Notes: generated from the sequence alone by a model not told the origin. Counted from the stretch's first letter, positions 27,724 through 39,124 are shown. The stretch: 64,000 nucleotides of DNA from Chalara sp. BL73 (GCA_918026815.1 CAKJVC010000042.1:310001-374000); one strand, 5' to 3'. Numbers and translations are program-made.

Positions 27724-28530
27724 CGCAGGATTCGAACTTACTAGCACAAGTTGTTTTCTTCGACTCTGGCCGTGAAAAGAGTATATACAGCAGGTGCTTA
27801 CCAGAGAGGCTGTGTCGGCAACTTTTCTGGTTGACTGGGCTCAGAATGTGTAAAGCATTTCAATATCCTAGGATACCGAAATGCACAGCCGAAAGGAACG
27901 GCGAGTAACTAACCAATGACATACCTCGGTAATAATGGGAACGGAAAGTGTTCTCGCTTATGATTGGTTCAATGCATCAGGTCACCGTCCGAGAACAGCT
28001 TTCTGGAAACGCGCTTCATAACTACTGTTCTCAAATATAAAAGCATCAATCCAAAAATCCAGATCTGGAATTTACGATTTGAGATGTCCTGTTTTCGGAT
28101 TTTCGAGATACCACTATTCTATTTTTAGATAGCCACAACACATTTTGCACAACGTTTACGATTGGATTAGAGACTGACTATTGCGAAATGCATGGTTAAG
28201 CGCGCTTTCGGAAGACTGCTCCGGATGACTCTTCTAGCAGTGGCTATTATTAGCAAACAATGATTCCTAAATCTGAAACCAGCACTTTTCAATTCACGAA
28301 GTATCAATTTTGCTATTTCAAGTTTAACATGCTAGAATTTGGGATGGATTATTTTTGATGTAGTGCTCGGCCTTTGTAACCAGGCTGATTAATCTGTCAG
28401 CCGAGCCGAAAGTCATGCCTTGCGGCCTTAGGCGACAATACTTCGGACAGGGACGAGATGCTGGTAGTGGCCAGCTTCAAGATTTCGAGAAAGCGGCATC
28501 GCAATTTCGCTTACAGGATCGACGATCGCC
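27724..28530 (+). repeat. Dispersed repeat R1, long copy d
   Basis: This is the longest R1 copy and aligns with 8826-9595. It starts GCAGGATTCGAACTTAC, has the 30-bp hairpin at 27855-27884 (GCATTTC..TATCCTAGGATA..GAAATGC), and ends near the GGATCGACGATCGCCAATCA block. Relative to copy c it has an insertion after the hairpin (GAAAGGAACGGCGAGTAACT) and others further on. The minus strand of its left end contains GTTCGAATCC, a perfect pol III B-box match. That end is at the edge of the homology, so a tRNA-derived origin is uncertain. Confidence 0.75.
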
Positions 28531-28544
28531 AATCACCCGCGCCC

Positions 28545-28623
28545 CCGATCTGAGGCTGCGGCGCCGCAGCCCGAGGAGAACTGGGCATCCTGTCCGCTCT
28601 GCCATACATGAACCTCAGATCGG
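28545..28623. repeat. Inverted repeat with nested GC palindrome
   Basis: CCGATCTGAGG (28545-28555) is the exact reverse complement of 28613-28623. A perfect 18-bp palindrome, GGCTGCGGCGCCGCAGCC, lies at 28554-28571 and overlaps the left arm. It sits just beyond the end of R1 copy d. Confidence 0.8.
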
Positions 28624-30024
28624 TAGACTAGTAGTTAGGTGGGTGACCACCAGCGAATCCCTACTGTTGTATGTATTTTTGTTTTTTTGTTCTTTTTTTT
28701 TGTACCCCCCATACACTACTTCTTTTGGGTGGCATAAAAACGCAATGGATTGGAATGAGGAAGTATGTTGGCATACCGTAAAGTACGAAGTGTCTTGATG
28801 TATGCCTTGTTGCTTACTTCCTTGGGGAGATTTCATGACATTGGAACTGAAAAGTCGATTGATAGGTGGTCTCAGCCCCTTACCAAGGATATGCAAATTC
28901 AAATATTTTGGATGCAAAAGGCTGTTATAATTGCGTCGTGGATCCTGAGTGACCCAATTTAGCAGAGGGTAGCTAGCTGACATCGAGGTGTTTTGTATAT
29001 GCTTAAGCAAGTCAGCTTAACAGATGCCCAGCCAGCACCCAAGAACAGACCTGGTTGATTTTACGAAACACTACCCTGACATGATTGGAAGAGAAGATCC
29101 GACGCTACAGGAAAGTGAGTGATCAAGATAGAAGAATTCCATAACGGAATTATTATGCAATGTTTAGAGATCACTGCAAAGGCAGATATCGCTGGATTCT
29201 TGTTGTTAGATAAATAAAGTTTCAACGCCAGAGAGATTTGACTGCATACTGTAGGACAAATCATATTATATAAAGTATTGCATCAGCACGTGTGCTGATC
29301 TCTAATCTAATATGCCGACATTGGTGCGGCGCGCATGCATAGCCCTGCACCACCAACAAAGGGCCAATTTTAGGGTTCTGTGTCTCCTCCCATCTTACGA
29401 CATTTTTGGCGTCGAGCAACTCTCTGTCTGTATAACCAGACATCCTAGATAGTCTTTTGGAATATCTGCGGTAGCTTCTCCAACAAACCTCTTTTAGTGT
29501 TCTGCTTAACGATACTCCACAGGGCGGGCCGACCTATTTCCGGATCTTATCGCTCTGCCAGTGCCAAGCGAGGGCCAAGTCCCATATCGGCGGGTCAGGG
29601 TCGTCGTCAGAAACAAAGGAGAGAAAACCAAACCTAAACTCCAGTCCCAAGATTTATTCCACCTCGACTTCCAACAACAAACACACTTTTGACGAGACAA
29701 CGCGGTCTGCAGAGGCATTCACTGCATCGCCAATCCCCCAATCACTTACTGCCTCACTAATTCTACGTCCTCCAGAATCCATTGGCTCACACCAACATAC
29801 AATGAATTCGCGAGAATGACATTCACATCGACTGTCCAACCCGAGCCTGCCACAGGCTTATAACATAGGCTTTATCGAGGACGACCTCGACTATCAATCT
29901 TGTGCAACATTCACCATAACTTGTCCTGCGGTCACAATCACAATCCCATTCACCAAAGTTCATATTCATCAACGGTGAGACCACGCCGCTTTTTAATACC
30001 ACATAACCATAGCATATTGTCACC
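28624..30024. other. Intergenic and 5' region of the TRK gene
   Basis: There is no supported gene in 1.4 kb. A poly-T tract lies at about 28678-28700. Frames at 28615-29010 and 29506-30142 lack family features. The part from about 29780 is a plausible long 5' UTR of the TRK transporter. Confidence 0.4.
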
Positions 30025-32934
30025 ATGTTTTCCATTCCCATTGAGGTTTGGGGACATATCAGGTCGCTCAAGCCAGCCTTCCTTTCTCGACATCCTCACT
30101 TCAACTTTATTACTGTACATTGTAAGTCAGATTGAGGCTTAACATGTTGTTCGGAGGTCACTGCTAACCTCTGAAGATTTCTGGCTTATTGGCATGATCT
30201 TCTTCTGCTCAATCTGTCTATATGCTCGTAGTGATCTTGATTATACCGATGCTCTTTTCCTCGCAAGTGGTGCAGCCACCCAGAGTGGGCTCAACACCAT
30301 AGACATCAGCCTCCTTAATACCTGGCAGCAGGCCATGATCCTAGTAACAACCTTGGTCACTACCCCTATAGCGATCAATACATATGTTGTCTTCCTGCGC
30401 TTATACTGGTTTGAACGACGATTTCAAGATGTCGTCAAGAGGGCCAAAATGAACCGACGAACCATTGCGAGATCCTTCTCCAAGACGAAGACCGAAGAAC
30501 GAGACATTGGCCTGGAGGAGAGTGGTGTACAAGGCAGGCCCATATTTGTAGTGCACAACGGAACACCAGCAAATGGAAAGACAAACGATGGTACCTTGGC
30601 TGGAAACTCCAACGAGCATGATGCGCAACGTAACGGACACACTGTTTCTGGAGACAATGCAAAATACGATAGCTCGGATTCAAATGAAGAGCCACTAAAA
30701 CCCATAAGTTCCACCCATACCCCTCAGATCAAATTTGCGGACCAGGTTACAGGGAGCGATGGCATGAACGACGAGGAATTACGTGTCCCTACTCAGCGAA
30801 CCCAAGAAGAACATATCGCATTTTTGCAACGACAGCGCAATCCTGAATCTGACATTTTGCGTATCCCTGGCCCTCGGGATGCTGACGCTGGCGCGACACC
30901 TCATTTTGTTGATGAAGCCGATGCAAATCTTTCTCGAATCATGTCCGGGGACACATCGGCAATAGCTTCTAGACGTGGAAGCGATATTTCGCATGTTGGC
31001 GATGCGGCCCCAATACCCGTTCGACGTAATATCACTATTCAAGAACCCGAACCACGAAGTCAGGTTGAGCACCTGACCCAAGATGCGGCTGCTGTGAAGC
31101 ATGCCCTTGGTGGACCTCTAACCCCTCTGAGACGACGAACAGATGGTCTTTTTTCAGGAGAAAAAACATCACTGGGTGAGGATAACCTGCACCCCAATCG
31201 TGGCCGAAAAAGAGCAGGTACTTTCACTAGTCTTAAGAGAGTGTTGTCGGCCAACAAGCAAGATTATGGTACACCATATTTGACTTGGGAACCAACGGTT
31301 GGTCGCAATTCTGAATTTACAGATCTTAGCGAAGAACAACGAGAAGAATTAGGCGGTATCGAGTACCGTGCATTGAAGACGCTGGCTTTGATTCTTGTCC
31401 TTTACTATCTCGGATTTTTCACTCTTGGCGTAATTAGTCTGGTACCATGGATCATGCAAAGTGATACATATGGTCCAGTCGTGAAGGAAGATGGGCAAGG
31501 AAGACCTTGGTGGGGAATCTTTACCGCAACTTCAGCATTTACCGATCTTGGTTTTACCCTGACTCCAGATAGCATGATTTCCTTCCAGTCTGCGATTTGG
31601 CCACTATTGCTGATGAGCTTTCTCATCATCATTGGCAATACTGGCTTCCCAATCATGCTCCGTTTTATTATTTGGGTATCTTCACACATCGTACCCTCTA
31701 GTGGATTGTTTGAGGAGTTACGTTTCCTACTTGATCATCCTCGTCGCTGCTTCACTCTGCTTTTCCCGTCTAGAGCTACCTGGTGGTTGTTTTGGATTCT
31801 AGTCTTCCTAAATGGAGTGGACTTGATGTTTTTCATTATTCTTGACGTAAGCGCTTGGCCCCATGATAAACCCTCTTTTTTTTACTAAGATATGACTAGC
31901 TTGGAAACACGGTCGTGACACAATTGCCAGTCAATATACGCGTGCTAGATGGTTGGTTCCAGGCAGTATCCACTAGAACTGCTGGGTTTGCGGTAGTCAA
32001 TCTTGCTGTACTGCATCCAGCTATTCAGGTATCGTACTTGGTCATGATGTACATCTCGATTCTGCCCATTGCTATTTCAGTTCGACGCACCAATGTGTAT
32101 GAAGAAAAGTCTCTTGGTATTTACGGCTCTGCCGCAGAAGAGCATCATGATGAAGGCGAGCCCTCTTATGTTGGTGCCCATCTTCGACGACAACTCTCGT
32201 TTGATTTGTGGTATATCTTCTTGGGGCTCTTCATCATCTCCATTGCGGAAGGTGGTAAACTACAGAGTGGTGATGACTCATTTACCATGTTCTCAGTTCT
32301 CTTTGAGATCGTAAGTGCGTATGGCACAGTTGGTTTGAGTCTTGGTTACACTAACACCGACACCTCCCTCTCGGCACAATTTAATGTTCTGTCGAAATTG
32401 GTCATCATAGCTATGCAGATCCGTGGTCGTCATCGTGGTCTTCCTTATGAGCTTGACAAAGCCATTTTACTTCCCAGTGAGCATCTGCAGGAGCAAGAGG
32501 CTGAGGCTGCCAGACTCAAGAGATCGAATACCTTGGGTATGGCAGGTGTCAGCAGTGGAGCCATGAAAACCGCTTCGCTCAGGGGTAGAAGCAGGAGTCG
32601 TCAAGGCAAGGCTGCAAATGTTTTGGGCAATCTGCTTCACATGGGACCGCCTATTCCGGATAGTGTCCGCATCGATCCAAACACCCTGAGAAGAAGACAT
32701 AGCATCTCCATCGCGGAGATGAACAGAGGACGAAGAGCCCGAAGCGCAAGTTTGACTTCTGCTCCTAATTTTGGTATCTCAAGCGCAGATGGCACTGCCG
32801 AAAATGGCCATGCTACCGAGCATGGCCTCGCGCCTGAAGGGCGGACTCCTGCACGTCGAAGTGGCAGTCGATTCTCTGGTCGTCCAAGCTTCCCACATGA
32901 AGCCAGTGTTCCAGAGGCTCCGAATGAGGATTAG
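30025..32934 (+). CDS. TRK1: TRK-type potassium transporter
   Basis: Three exons (30025-30121, 30177-31846, 31900-32934) join in frame to 933 residues. Donors are GTAAGT and GTAAGC; the acceptors end GAAG and CTAG. The four selectivity P-loops of the TRK/HKT superfamily are present in order: ASGAATQSGLNT, TSAFTDLGFTLTP, VSTRTAGFAVVNL and VSAYGTVGLSLGY. As in other fungal TRKs, a long hydrophilic loop (about residues 100-400) lies after the first membrane-pore-membrane unit. MQIRGRHRGLPYELDKAILL near residue 760 is a family hallmark. The tail is basic and Ser-rich. It should import K+ at the plasma membrane. Exon 1 is short, so the start at 30025 is likely but not certain. Confidence 0.92.
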
Positions 32935-33296
32935 GCGTTTCTATGACATGAGCGATACCCTTGTATTTATTGGGTCACTATTTATGGACATTTTGCTTAG
33001 CGAAGGAGTTCAGGAGAGACTTGTTTATCACCTAGATAAACGTGGGAAGCTCAGTTGCAGCGCTGGACCGTACACACTCTTGACTTGATGATGCCAGTTT
33101 TGGAGATGTTTATATACGTTCTTTTAATGAATCACCTCAATTTGTTCAATTATATCTGATTCTTTATGTTTTGTGTTTCTTTTATTGCTTTTGGAAGTTC
33201 GTACTTAGAACGTTATAAAGCAGCTGGTTTATGGTAGTACTCGTTTGAGAATGTGAAGTAGTTTTATATTTCTGGTAGGGTTACATCAAGAGAAGA

Positions 33297-33324
33297 TAGG
33301 GTTAGAGTTAGGGTTAGGGGTAGG
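33297..33324 (+). repeat. Interstitial telomere-like TTAGGG tract
   Basis: The tract reads TAGGGT-TAGAGT-TAGGGT-TAGGGG-TAGG, about 4.5 units of the fungal telomere hexamer with two variants. It lies 180 bases upstream of the carbonic anhydrase start. TTAGGG motifs are also binding sites for Tbf1/Rap1-type factors, so it may be a promoter element. Confidence 0.8.
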
Positions 33325-33503
33325 ATATGGAGTGCGATGTGCAACAAAAATCTCGCCCCTGGCCAATTACCCTTCCACCAATTGTCCAATAAACATGAAC
33401 CCACGTGATCAAGCCTCACCCGTTGAGTAGACGGTTCATCTTGGCAGCCTCTCCCTCTTTTCCTCGGAATGCTCTTCTCTCACAGCCAGCACTTATCTAA
33501 CAA

Positions 33504-34511
33504 ATGCTGCGTCCTTCTTTCTTCAATCTTCTGAAGCCGCAGCAGACACTGCGACATCTCACAACCGCCAATTTCGCTCGGCCAAGGCTCAATTGCGTCA
33601 AGAAGTCCAGCGGAGCTACCCCTCCATACCTCTCACCCCACATCCCTACAAGATTCTGCAGCTCCTCGAGCAACGACGAGATGTCGTCCCGCGACCATCT
33701 AGATGCGAGCCATGAGCGCATTTTTGAGAATAATCGGAAATGGGTTGCGAACATGAGGGAGAATGATGCAGAATACTTCACCAAGCTAGCCTCAGGCCAG
33801 ATCCCTGACTATCTGTATATCTGGCCCTCTGCCCTGCCTCGCCCCGATGCCTCTGCTGATGGAAATGAAACAGATACATCGGCTGTGCTGACTCCCGCGT
33901 GCCCGCTAATGAGATCATGGGTCTCGGTGCCGGCGAGGTCTTCACCACACGGAACATTGCTAACCTGGTCCCAAACACCGATTTGTCTGTTATGTCAGTC
34001 ATTAACTATGCCGTGCGCCATCTTCACGTCAAGCATATTGTGGTGTGCGGGCATTACGGTTGTGGGGGTGTGAAGGCGGCAATGACACCTGCGGACATGG
34101 GGTTGTTGAACCCGTGGTTGCGGAATATAAGGGATGTCTATCGGCTGCATGAGGAGGAGCTAGATAAGATTGAGGGAGAGGAGGACAGGTATAAACGGTT
34201 GGTGGAGTTGAATGTTGTAGAGCAGTGCCGGAATGTTATCAAGACTGCGGCCGTGCAGCAGAGTAGGTTATATTCTGTGCCAGTGAACTGCTGGATCTTA
34301 GGTCGGTTTAACATTTGCTAATGATAGGGTTGCAGGCTACGAGTCGAAGGGATATCCGATTGTGCATGGATGGGTATTTGATCTTAACGATGGACTGCTA
34401 AAGGACCTAAAAGTCGACTTTGAGAGTATGCTGAAGAGCATCAAGAAGTTGTATAATCTTTCTGCCGGTCCTGGCCAACCTTCAAGCGGCAGCGAGGATC
34501 CCTCCGTTTAG
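33504..34511 (+). CDS. Beta-carbonic anhydrase
   Basis: Exons 33504-33814, 33874-34262 and 34336-34511 join in frame to 291 residues. The first splice restores LYIGCADSRVPANEI. Zinc ligands and the catalytic pair are visible: the CADSR motif (Cys, Asp, Arg), then HIVVCGHYGCGGVKAA (His, Cys). The ending YPIVHGWVFDLNDGLL is also typical. The enzyme interconverts CO2 and bicarbonate and supports carboxylations. The first about 55 residues are Arg/Ser-rich without acidic residues and resemble a mitochondrial presequence. A second Met at residue 60 (MSSRDHL) could give a cytosolic form. The introns are 59 and 73 bp. Confidence 0.92.
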
Positions 34512-34895
34512 ATGAAGAGAAAGTGGAAGGAATAATATTACATTAAAAGGGCAGCACTGCTATGGCGCTCAGCTAGACCATTCCATCTCGTGGCATAACT
34601 TATTCTGCGCCGTTTCTGCTTGGATAGGCAATTCCAACAAATGGCGATACTTTAGTGGTCGTATCGTTGCATGTAGACAATAATATCACGATGAAGCTAT
34701 AGAATATAATCCTATTCAAGCACTAGAAAGAATTTCCTTGAAGCTTCGCATTTCGTCCCTCAGGATTATGTGCTCTAGGATTTATATACTCCAGTTCTGG
34801 GGGCTATACCTATCCACGCCTCGAAGCACATTTATGCCTCCCCTACCCTATTTCCACAACATACCCTCTACGAACCCAGAACCAAACACCCCCAA
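34512..34895. other. Intergenic between convergent genes
   Basis: The 3' ends of the carbonic anhydrase and the dehydrogenase face each other here. No other feature is seen. Confidence 0.5.
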
Positions 34896-36376
34896 TCACA
34901 AATTCAACTTCCCCTTCCCATCCATCAAATGCAAATTAACCGGCGTGACCGGCCCCCGCCCCTTCAACACACAATCCACATTCCGCATAGCCAGCTCCTC
35001 AAACCCGATATGCGTATCCAGCGTGCCCCCGGCATTATGGCTCGTCAGCGTCACGCTCCGGAGCGCAGCGAGCCGCTTGTTCACGCCCGGCTCGTGCTCA
35101 TGCACGTCTAGCCCGGCCGCCACCAGCTTACCTTGCTCTAAGGCGTCCGCCAGGGCCTCTTCGTCGACCAGGGACCCCCGCGCGATGTTTACGAACCGGC
35201 TGCCGGGCTTGAAGCGCTTGAGCGTCTCGGCGCTGATGACTTTGGAGCCTGTGGGCGAGGCCGGAGTGGCGAGAACGACGCAGTCACTTTCTGTGGGGGC
35301 TTGCGTTAGCTGGTTTATCTCGGAAATATGCTTCTTCTTCTTCTTTTTTTTTTTTTTCTTTTTCAAAGACATAGGAGAATATGAAAAGAGGGCTTAAGGC
35401 AAAGGGGGTGGAGGGGAGAGTTACCGGAAAGTAGGTCTGGTAGAGAAGGATAGAATGTTGCCTGTAGCTCGGCTTCTTGCTGTGGGAGCTTGCGGATGAT
35501 GTCGTGGTAGATGATCTTAAGACCGAAAGCATGTAGAGCCTTGTGCGCTATGAGGGATCCGACTATTGTTGCTTATTAGTCTTGCTCCGTCCATAGCTTT
35601 CTTTGGGAGTGTGCAACATACTGTTTCCCAGGCCGATGATACCTAACGTATGGCCGCGCGGGTTGTGCGAGAGAACGGCGGCGTTCTGGTGGCAGTCTTT
35701 GAAGGTCTCCGGCGAGGCACGCGCTGCTGTCGTGCACCTGATCGTCATCAACATTTACTCATACCCGGTGGAACTTAAAAAAAGATTTCATACCAGTTTA
35801 GATTGCGGAACGTGGATAGAATAAGGAAGATTGCAAAGTCCGCGACGGATTCTGCGGACGCTACTGCGCTACGATGGGTTAGTGAGGCGATGGTACAAGA
35901 TTAGCAGTGGGCTAGTGTGAGAACCTGTTGCAGTATATGATACCTATAATTGTTAGAAAGGTTTAGAACACATGATATGGGAGGTAGCACGTACCTCGCG
36001 CAGCGAGCAGATCAACATCCGCCCAGTCGAATCCAGCACCTGCTGACGCGAATATCTTGCATGATGCCGGTACGAGGGGTATCAATTCTTTATCCCACTG
36101 TCATTCATCTTTAGTGGCCGAACCTCTAAAAATTTTGAAAGAGGGTTTGAAAATGCTCACCCGTCCCATCTCTCCACCGGTATTCCAAAACGGCCTAAAG
36201 ATGCCATGGAAGTCTCCCCACCGCTTCTCTTTCAGAGCTTTCATGAACTCATCCCGTTGCCGCTCTTCCGTGGACGGTCGGATCACAGTGAAGTCTTTGG
36301 AGAACTGCTCATATTGTGACAAATTCCACTTCACCGGGTCACCGATGTGGAGGACGATCGGTTTCGTGGAGGACAT
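34896..36376 (-). CDS. D-isomer-specific 2-hydroxyacid dehydrogenase
   Basis: Seven exons: 36376-36161, 36097-35995, 35943-35925 (only 19 nt), 35868-35794, 35737-35622, 35562-35425 and 35290-34896. They join in frame to 353 residues, and all introns are GT..AG. The Rossmann motif GIIGLGNIGS is restored across the fifth splice. The catalytic Arg (NIARGSLVDEEAL), Glu (VHEHEP) and His (TSHNAGGT) are present. The family includes glyoxylate/hydroxypyruvate reductases using NAD(P)H; the exact substrate cannot be read from sequence. The last intron contains an A-rich tract on the minus strand that looks like a poly-Lys frame if left unspliced. Confidence 0.9.
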
Positions 36377-36999
36377 GACTAGCGCATTTATATAATTCCG
36401 AAGTGGCGGTCTGTGGTCTTATATATACTTTTCACCAGCCGGAGTTTGCAACTTAGATAAGATCTGGCTCAAATAATGTTTTATTGCATTTTGGATTTTG
36501 AAGAGGTTTTCAAAATAAAGAGTGAAATTTATATCAAAGGTAGCAGAAAATTGGACCTTGATGTGTTGTCGCCGCCAAATCATAAGCGCAGAGTGGTGAT
36601 ACGTTACCGGACCCTGAGATATGCATCATCCTTGTTGATACTTTATCTTTTATCGGCTTGCAGCAGCCTTTTAAGAGCATATATGGCTGTACCAGTAGAC
36701 CAACTTCGCTTCACCGATATTCGTAGGTTTGTAATTTCAAGACAACCTGGAGCAACTGGCGGAATAAGCAGCATGCAGCTTTCTGGAGTAGGTTAAATTC
36801 GTCATCCAGTGGGGCTATTTCCTACAAATAGTAGGCACGCGATCTCTTTCCGATAACTGAAGGATACAATTGAGAGGTATATGTGATATGTGAATATTGA
36901 CTTGAAGGTCTCTCATGGTAAAGTTGATGAAGTTAGGCAGTTGATTGGCTAGAGTATTATTTAAGCTCTCTAAGGTTAGTAAGGTTAGTGGGCGGGGCG
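36377..36999. other. Intergenic, promoter of the dehydrogenase
   Basis: A 106-codon plus frame (36476-36796) has a mixed hydrophobic stretch but no family pattern. I do not call it. Confidence 0.4.
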
Positions 37000-37049
37000 A
37001 ATAAACTCATAATTTCTTGCCTTCCTCGAATTCCGTCCCAACCTTTCAA

Positions 37050-37400
37050 AGATGGAGCCATATCCTCCCTATGAGTATCGTGATGGACGATTAACAATTC
37101 CTACTACCCAAAGAATGGGCTTGTGAAGGGCCAGTGCGACGCATCCAATACTCGAATTCAAGTCATACTCGGCTGTACGATTAATGAGCTTCCTCATAGC
37201 TAGCTCATTTTGTTCACGATAAATACCATTCTCGCCGTAGAAGTTACGGATCTCAAGATTTCTGGCACTACCCGGAGGAGAGTAGCATTAGAGCAGTAAT
37301 TACAAGACCTTCACATACTTCCAGACCGCATAGGAGAGGATATCGGTGAACATCTGTGGAGGTAAAGAAGAAGTCGCATCTGCCCTGAAAACGGATCGAG
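37050..37400 (-). pseudogene. Degraded F-box/2EXR-like gene fragment
   Basis: The minus strand reads SSLPPQMFTDILSYAVWKY, a stop, then LEIRNFYGENGIYREQNELA and SSIGCVALALHKPILWVVGI, then a stop. The first block resembles the LP.E..D.IL...W opening of F-box or 2EXR proteins. The rest reads like coding sequence with no known domain. No start or splice sites link the parts. Confidence 0.35.
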
Positions 37401-38302
37401 CTACCAAGAAGGAATATCACACAAGAATACTTTAGGTCCTAAAAAGCGGAGTAATGATCCATTCGGAACTGGGTAACAACAAGTCTCGATTCCATGCCCC
37501 CATATCGATCGGCAACAGGGCTGTGAAATTCCGTACAATGATCGAGAAAAAGATGGTTCGCTGACATGAGAACAATTTGAAGGTGTAGCCGTGCTATATC
37601 TTACGTGAACTCTAGCAAAGTAAGGTTAAATAGTATTCCCTTAAAATTGTGTGGAGAGCTTAGCAACAATCCTAAACGACGCTGATTGGTGTTCCATCAC
37701 AGCGGCTTTTATCCATGAGCACACAAGCACGGGGTCCCTATAGTCTTGAATCCTATTGACAGGCCTCAATCTCCGGTTCGCCTCACGGCTTCTACGGAAT
37801 GAGGCTGGTCAGGAGCCTCTCTCGGGTTTCGGATGACGCTGATTGGCTGCTTTTCGCGGCCGAACCATTTATTCAATGGACGATGTTTCTATGAGCCGCA
37901 CACTCGATTTTCTGGTTTCTACAGCAAGGTTATGAAAGTATAGTCCCTTTGCACGGATCATATATTAGCTTGGTGGTCAAGGAATTGAGGCGCTGGGGCT
38001 CTTCCAAAGGTTCTATCCAATCCATCACTCCTGGAGGACAAGCAGAGAGATGCCAAAAATACTGGTGAGACCTAGAGAATTATATCTGAGAAACTGCAAA
38101 AGTATTTAAGATGTGCTTCGTTCCACAGATGGGATTCGGTTCACCATCATCAGTAGTTTTTCTATCCTACTTTCCTCTTTCCCTTCCTCTCCTCCTAATA
38201 TAAGTATTAGGCAAATCTTTTCGTAAATTTCACACCATTTCCATCGGCGTAACTAGTTCTTTAAATGATATAATTTTCCAATCCCATCAAAACACCTCGA
38301 CA
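37401..38302. other. Intergenic and promoter of the secreted-protein gene
   Basis: No gene was recognised. The last 150 bases are pyrimidine-rich, as in many fungal 5' leaders. Confidence 0.45.
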
Positions 38303-39124
38303 ATGCAATTCCGTGTAGCTTTGCTTGGTTTGCTCTTTGGGCTGACAAGCTTCGCATCAGCAACACCACTACCCACAGAAGGTCCCTCTACATCTGCTCT
38401 CGAGAGTGCACTTCTCCCACGAGCCGGTCCTGCCGTCGACAAAGGCAAAGGAAGGGCTAGCAGTCCGGCACCAACTTACGATGACAAGTATTTCAACGAC
38501 AAGAAGAATGCCGCCGATGCCGCGTAAGCTCTCTGCCACCAATTCCCATCAGCTCGCTAACGTAGCTTATCATTAAGGCGAACTATTTCTTAGATGCTGG
38601 CGGCAGCAAGAGGAAAATAGAGATGAACAAAAGATATGCTATTCGCAAAGACCATGTCAGTACAACTAGTGCACATGCGCGAATGGTCTCCGGCTTTTTA
38701 AGGCCGGCAGCAGGCGGCAAATGGACCTTCGCCGACGTCTACATGTACGAAGTCGTTATTACCCCAGACCAAAAGGCCGCTCTTAACCACAAAGCGTGGA
38801 GTGCCGCGAGAGTCAACAAGGATTATAAAGCGAAGGTCGTTGCTGGCCCGCTGAACAGAAGATGGGAAGTCGAGGACATCTTGAAGGACAATGGTATGTT
38901 TTGTCTTGATAGGCTTTAATGCGCGTCAAGGATATCTAAATGAGCCATGCTGACTTGTCGAAACAGCTCAAAGCATTCTTGACAAGAAGCCAGATTACTG
39001 CAAGAATGTCAAGATTCCCAAGCTTCCACAGGCACATACACAACCATTCACTGGTGCCGATAAGACCAAACAAACGAACTGCTTCTCGTTTGTTGATGAC
39101 TTTGAGAAACTGTTGAACGCCTAG
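38303..39124 (+). CDS. Small secreted protein
   Basis: Residues 1-20 form a signal peptide (MQFRVALLGLLFGLTSFASA), followed by a Pro/Ser-rich pro-region with a possible Kex2-type site (LLPRAG). Exon 1 runs to about 38522 (donor GTAAGC). The second exon covers about 38596-38893, containing MNKRYAIRKDHV and WTFADVYMYEVVITPDQKAA; the third is 38967-39124, ending SFVDDFEKLLNA. The second splice (GTATGT..ACAG) is clean. For the first, an acceptor at GGCAG near 38595 keeps frame. An earlier TTAAG acceptor would give a more natural-looking sequence (ANYFLDAGGS) but not the frame, so an indel or misread base is possible. No enzyme motif is seen; an effector-like role is a guess. Confidence 0.65.

Noticed and set aside
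34896..35372. Dehydrogenase exon starting with a poly-Lys run
   Set aside because: The run is intronic; the CCCCACAG acceptor just before AAAGTGACTGC restores the enzyme frame.
36476..36796. 106-codon plus-strand frame
   Set aside because: Mixed hydrophobic and basic stretches with no family pattern or splice context.
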